Below are positions 5,509-7,627 of a stretch of 7,627 nucleotides of DNA, piece by piece; the first letter of the stretch is position 1, and each line of letters opens with the position of its first letter. This DNA is from Treponema sp. (GTDB lineage: Bacteria; Spirochaetota; Spirochaetia; Treponematales; Breznakiellaceae). Both the position numbers and the translations under genes were made by a program. Under the pieces are notes generated by a model. The model was not told the origin of the DNA and did not search any database. It saw only the letters and a program-made list of their open reading frames with translations. The stretch is taken from the NCBI GenBank assembly GCA_009785545.1, contig WQWD01000112.1:1-7627 (forward strand). Direction: 5' to 3'.

Positions 5509-7255
5509 CCAAACGGAAGCCGATGTCGTACCACCTGAAGTTCGGCCAATTGTTGAAACGGACAACGGAACGGGTGCCAACGGCATTGAAGTCCCAGCTC
5601 CCACCGCGAATTATGCGGTTAGCCCCCGAGGACGCGCCCGTAGGATCGGTCTTCGGGTCACTCGTGTAATTCCAAGACCAATCCCACACCCATTCCAACA
5701 CATTTCCGCTCATGTCATGTATGCCCAGCCCGTTGGCAGCCAGAAGCCCTACCATCCGGGGGCTGCTGCCGCTGTTTCCAGTATGCCACGCCACAGCGCC
5801 AGCGTTGTTGCTTCCTGAAAATGTGTACCTGTCCGCTGTATTGCCGCCCTTCGCCGCAAATTCCCACTGCGCTTCGGTTGGCAATCTATACCCTGTCGAG
5901 CCGGTTATTACTCTCACATTATTCCATCTTTCATTACTATTCGTCGGTACTGCTCCCCATGTATTCGGATTTGTACTCCACGAAGTCGGATTAGGCCACG
6001 TATTCGGCATTTCATACGCAGGCGTTAATCCACTTAACTCACTCAACCTATTCGCAAATACTATCACATCATACCAGTTCACGTGCGTTGCGGGGCGGCG
6101 GTTTATGTTGAACCCTGCCGCACTTTCTTCCGTATTGGCTGCCACACTGCTCCAACTGGGATGTGGGACGGTAATGCCGTTGTCGTTCCCCGTCATCACC
6201 GTTGTCCACTGCTCCCTCGTTATCGGAAACCTGCCCATGTAAAACCCTTGTGTCAGCGTTACTGTTGACACAGGTGTTATATCTCCGCTTCCTCCTGTTC
6301 CCAGTTCTCTGCCTAGCTCAAATGTTCCGCCTTCCACTCGCACCATTGCAATGGGTAGAACAGGTGTCCAGTTCGCTGTAATCGTTACAGCAGAGCCGGG
6401 CATTATGAAAGTAGTGTCTGCGCTGTTTGAGTTTGCAAAAGTCACCGATGGGTTGCTTGTCCAATTTACAAATGTATAACCCGGGTTTGTTCCTGCATTG
6501 ATTGATACATTGACACCGGCAATCTGATTGGCTACGGTTGTCGTTCCGCCTTGTCCAACGCCACTCATGGTGACAGCGTGTGGAGTAGGTGTCCAGTTCG
6601 CTGTAATTGTTACAGCAGAGTCGGGCATTTCGAAAGTGGTGATTGCGCTGTTTGGGTCTGCAAAAGTCACCGATGGATTGCTTGTCCAATTTACAAATGT
6701 ATAACCAGTGTTTGTTCCTGCATTGATTGATACATTGGCTCCGGCAATCTGATTGGCTACGGTTGTCGTTCCGCCTTGTCCAACGCCAATCATTGAGACA
6801 GTGAAGGTTGGCAGGGCAGAGACAGTAAATGTTACATTGGTGGTAGCAGTTGCTCCTCCGTTGTATGTAACGATGATAGTTGCGTTGTATGTTCCGGCGG
6901 GAAGAGCAACATTCGGACGTACCGTAAAGGTTTCAGTATTACCTTCGCCAATGGTTGTTATTGATCCTGTGCCGCTTAATTCGAACGAATCGTAATTCGC
7001 TCCGCCAAGAGCGATGCCTGATATTGCCGCCGGAGCAGTCCCTGTATTTGTTATCGTTACAGTTCGTGCGCCAGGCTGAGTGTAGCCAACTTCAAGTGCG
7101 CCAAAATCTATCAATAGCGGGGATAGCTCCAAGTATGGGCTATTGTTATTATCGCTGCCATTCTCATAACCGCTTCCCGTGTCGCACGCCGCGAATAAAA
7201 ATCCAATCGCCGCTATCATGGCGATAATCCAGAAAAAATTCAAAAAGTTTTTCAT
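5498..7255 (-). CDS. Lipoprotein with Ig-like domain, two InlB-type repeats and FGE-sulfatase (C-type lectin fold) domain
   Basis: A 585-residue predicted surface or periplasmic lipoprotein. The signal sequence (1-23) ends at C24 in LFAAC, a spirochaete-type lipobox, followed by a Gly/Asn/Ser linker. Residues about 41-146 resemble an Ig-like ASH/choice-of-anchor domain. Two nearly identical repeats (about 151-221 and 227-296, period 75) end in TITANW and look like divergent InlB B-repeats. The FGE-sulfatase domain fills 303-585: MVRVEGGTFELG, RPATHVNWYDV (387-397), GYRLPTEAQWEFAAKGG (455-471), GIHDMSGNVLEWVWD (511-525), RGGSW (550-554) and GFRLARP (579-585). C24 is the only cysteine, so the catalytic pair of true formylglycine-generating enzymes is absent; ligand binding is more likely. 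An Asn/Trp/Pro/Thr-rich loop (about 418-441) is inserted in the domain. A strong AAGGAGA (7265-7271) supports the start. The C-terminal 30 residues may be a hypervariable segment, described separately. Confidence 0.9.
   Translation of the reverse strand: MKNFLNFFWIIAMIAAIGFLFAACDTGSGYENGSDNNNSPYLELSPLLIDFGALEVGYTQPGARTVTITNTGTAPAAISGIALGGANYDSFELSGTGSITTIGEGNTETFTVRPNVALPAGTYNATIIVTYNGGATATTNVTFTVSALPTFTVSMIGVGQGGTTTVANQIAGANVSINAGTNTGYTFVNWTSNPSVTFADPNSAITTFEMPDSAVTITANWTPTPHAVTMSGVGQGGTTTVANQIAGVNVSINAGTNPGYTFVNWTSNPSVTFANSNSADTTFIMPGSAVTITANWTPVLPIAMVRVEGGTFELGRELGTGGSGDITPVSTVTLTQGFYMGRFPITREQWTTVMTGNDNGITVPHPSWSSVAANTEESAAGFNINRRPATHVNWYDVIVFANRLSELSGLTPAYEMPNTWPNPTSWSTNPNTWGAVPTNSNERWNNVRVITGSTGYRLPTEAQWEFAAKGGNTADRYTFSGSNNAGAVAWHTGNSGSSPRMVGLLAANGLGIHDMSGNVLEWVWDWSWNYTSDPKTDPTGASSGANRIIRGGSWDFNAVGTRSVVRFNNWPNFRWYDIGFRLARP
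5513..5608 (-). other. Candidate DGR variable region at the 3' end of the FGE-like lipoprotein gene
   Basis: This covers codons about R550 to R581. Conserved framework residues (RGGSW at the front, P571, IGFR at 578-581) bracket positions with mixed side chains: D555, F556, V559, G560, T561, S563, V564, V565, F567, F573, Y576, D577. Most are encoded by NNC or NNT codons (such as GAC, TTC, GGC, ACC, GTC, TAC) that could each derive from AAC or AAT by changes at A only. None of the 23 codons 555-577 ends in A. A hairpin follows at once. The layout matches DGR targets such as TvpA of T. denticola, but no template repeat or reverse transcriptase is present here. Normal divergence of an FGE-like binding face is the main alternative. 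Confidence 0.4.
6363..6801 (-). repeat. Two tandem 225-bp repeats inside the lipoprotein gene
   Basis: Bases 6363-6576 and 6588-6801 are copies at an exact offset of 225 bases (75 codons), encoding the two InlB-type repeats. Hand alignment gives about 17 differences over 214 bases. Several long stretches are identical, including about 46 bases from GGCAATCTGATTGG to CCAACGCCA. The frame is kept, so recombination between the copies would remove or add one repeat without breaking the gene. Confidence 0.93.
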
Positions 7256-7627
7256 TATAAAAATCTCCTTTGCGGCTTTAATGTCGCCGCCAACATATTT
7301 AAAACTTCCATACAGAAATCAGTAGATTACTGGAACGTTTAGATAAAATACCCAAACTGTTCAGAGTTTTTCTTAAAATTATTAGCAAATTACTTAAAAA
7401 CACAACAAAATCATTGTGAAAGGTGTCAAAATGACTCAATTGAGAGGAAAAGGTTGTATTTTCGTTGTTTCTTATTCTTTGTCGGTTACTAAATAGTATA
7501 TGGGGGGGGGGGGGGGGGTTTTTTTTTTTTTACGGGAAAAGGCCTTTTTTTTTTATTTTTTTTTTTTTTAACAATATTTTTTATATATTTTTAATTTGGT
7601 ATATTATAAAAAATTCTAAATTTTTAA
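7256..7627. other. Leader region and AT-rich end, no gene supported
   Basis: The first part is the upstream region of the lipoprotein gene: the ribosome site (7265-7271), then a short GCGGC/GCCGC inverted repeat (7272-7276, 7286-7290) that could form a small leader hairpin, then AT-rich DNA likely to hold the promoter. I could not find a -35/-10 pair good enough to name. A 21-codon frame at 7431-7496 (plus) has a GAAAGG upstream but no recognisable product. From 7502 the sequence is homopolymeric, then very AT-rich to the end. Confidence 0.6.
7502..7569. repeat. Homopolymer tracts G17-T13 and T10-A-T14
   Basis: Seventeen G (7502-7518) run directly into thirteen T (7519-7531), then 13 mixed bases, then T10 (7545-7554), one A and T14 (7556-7569). 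Such abutting homopolymers near the end of a window are typical of low-quality contig ends. A real poly-G tract upstream of a lipoprotein gene is also possible, as T. pallidum tpr genes carry length-variable poly-G tracts near their promoters. Confidence 0.85.

Noticed and set aside
5712..6242. 176-codon open frame on the plus strand
   Set aside because: Lies wholly antisense to the conserved FGE-like domain, has no family motifs or ribosome site, and is best explained by the codon pattern of the real gene.
6318..6689. 123-codon open frame on the minus strand in another phase
   Set aside because: Its apparent internal repeat is just the 225-bp repeat of the lipoprotein gene read out of frame.
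7431..7496. 21-codon plus-strand frame with GAAAGG upstream
   Set aside because: Too short and compositionally plain; no product or context supports it.

Overview
The window looks like chromosomal DNA from a spirochaete of the Treponema type, possibly gut-associated. This is inferred from gene content: lipoproteins with relaxed lipoboxes, an LplB/LplC-type sugar importer without its own ATPase, and a lipoprotein joining Ig-like and InlB-type repeats to an FGE-sulfatase (C-type lectin fold) domain. No taxonomic marker gene is present. The end of the window (about 7500-7570) is homopolymer-rich and may be a contig edge.

Layout. (1) 81-1467, plus strand: a two-gene signalling unit. A small Hpt phosphotransfer protein overlaps by 8 bases a response regulator with an intact HD-GYP cyclic-di-GMP phosphodiesterase domain. 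No histidine kinase is visible. (2) 1492-1532: a perfect 18-bp hairpin with T-runs in both directions, serving as a shared terminator for the convergent units. (3) 5001 down to 1553, minus strand: a tight operon of two ABC permeases (LplB-like, then LplC-like) and a lipoprotein solute-binding protein. Its promoter ends so close to the first ATG that the transcript may be leaderless. (4) 5002-5497: non-coding DNA with a 203-bp element made of two arms of about 75 bp in inverted orientation, followed by smaller hairpins. (5) 7255 down to 5498, minus strand: a 585-residue lipoprotein with an Ig-like domain, two nearly identical 75-residue repeats, and a C-terminal FGE-like domain lacking the catalytic cysteines. 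(6) 7256-7627: its leader region and an AT-rich, homopolymer-rich end.

How they work together. The importer brings oligosaccharides or similar solutes into the cell and probably borrows an ATPase encoded elsewhere. The Hpt/HD-GYP pair would turn a phosphorelay signal into lower cyclic-di-GMP. The large lipoprotein is probably surface or periplasmic and ligand-binding. Its last 30 or so codons resemble the variable region of a diversity-generating retroelement (DGR) target, as in the TvpA lipoprotein of Treponema denticola. They sit immediately before a hairpin that spans the stop codon. No reverse transcriptase or template repeat is in the window, so this would be a remote target; it is the most interesting lead here and is unproven. 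By eye, the signalling genes are more AT-rich than the transporter and lipoprotein genes.
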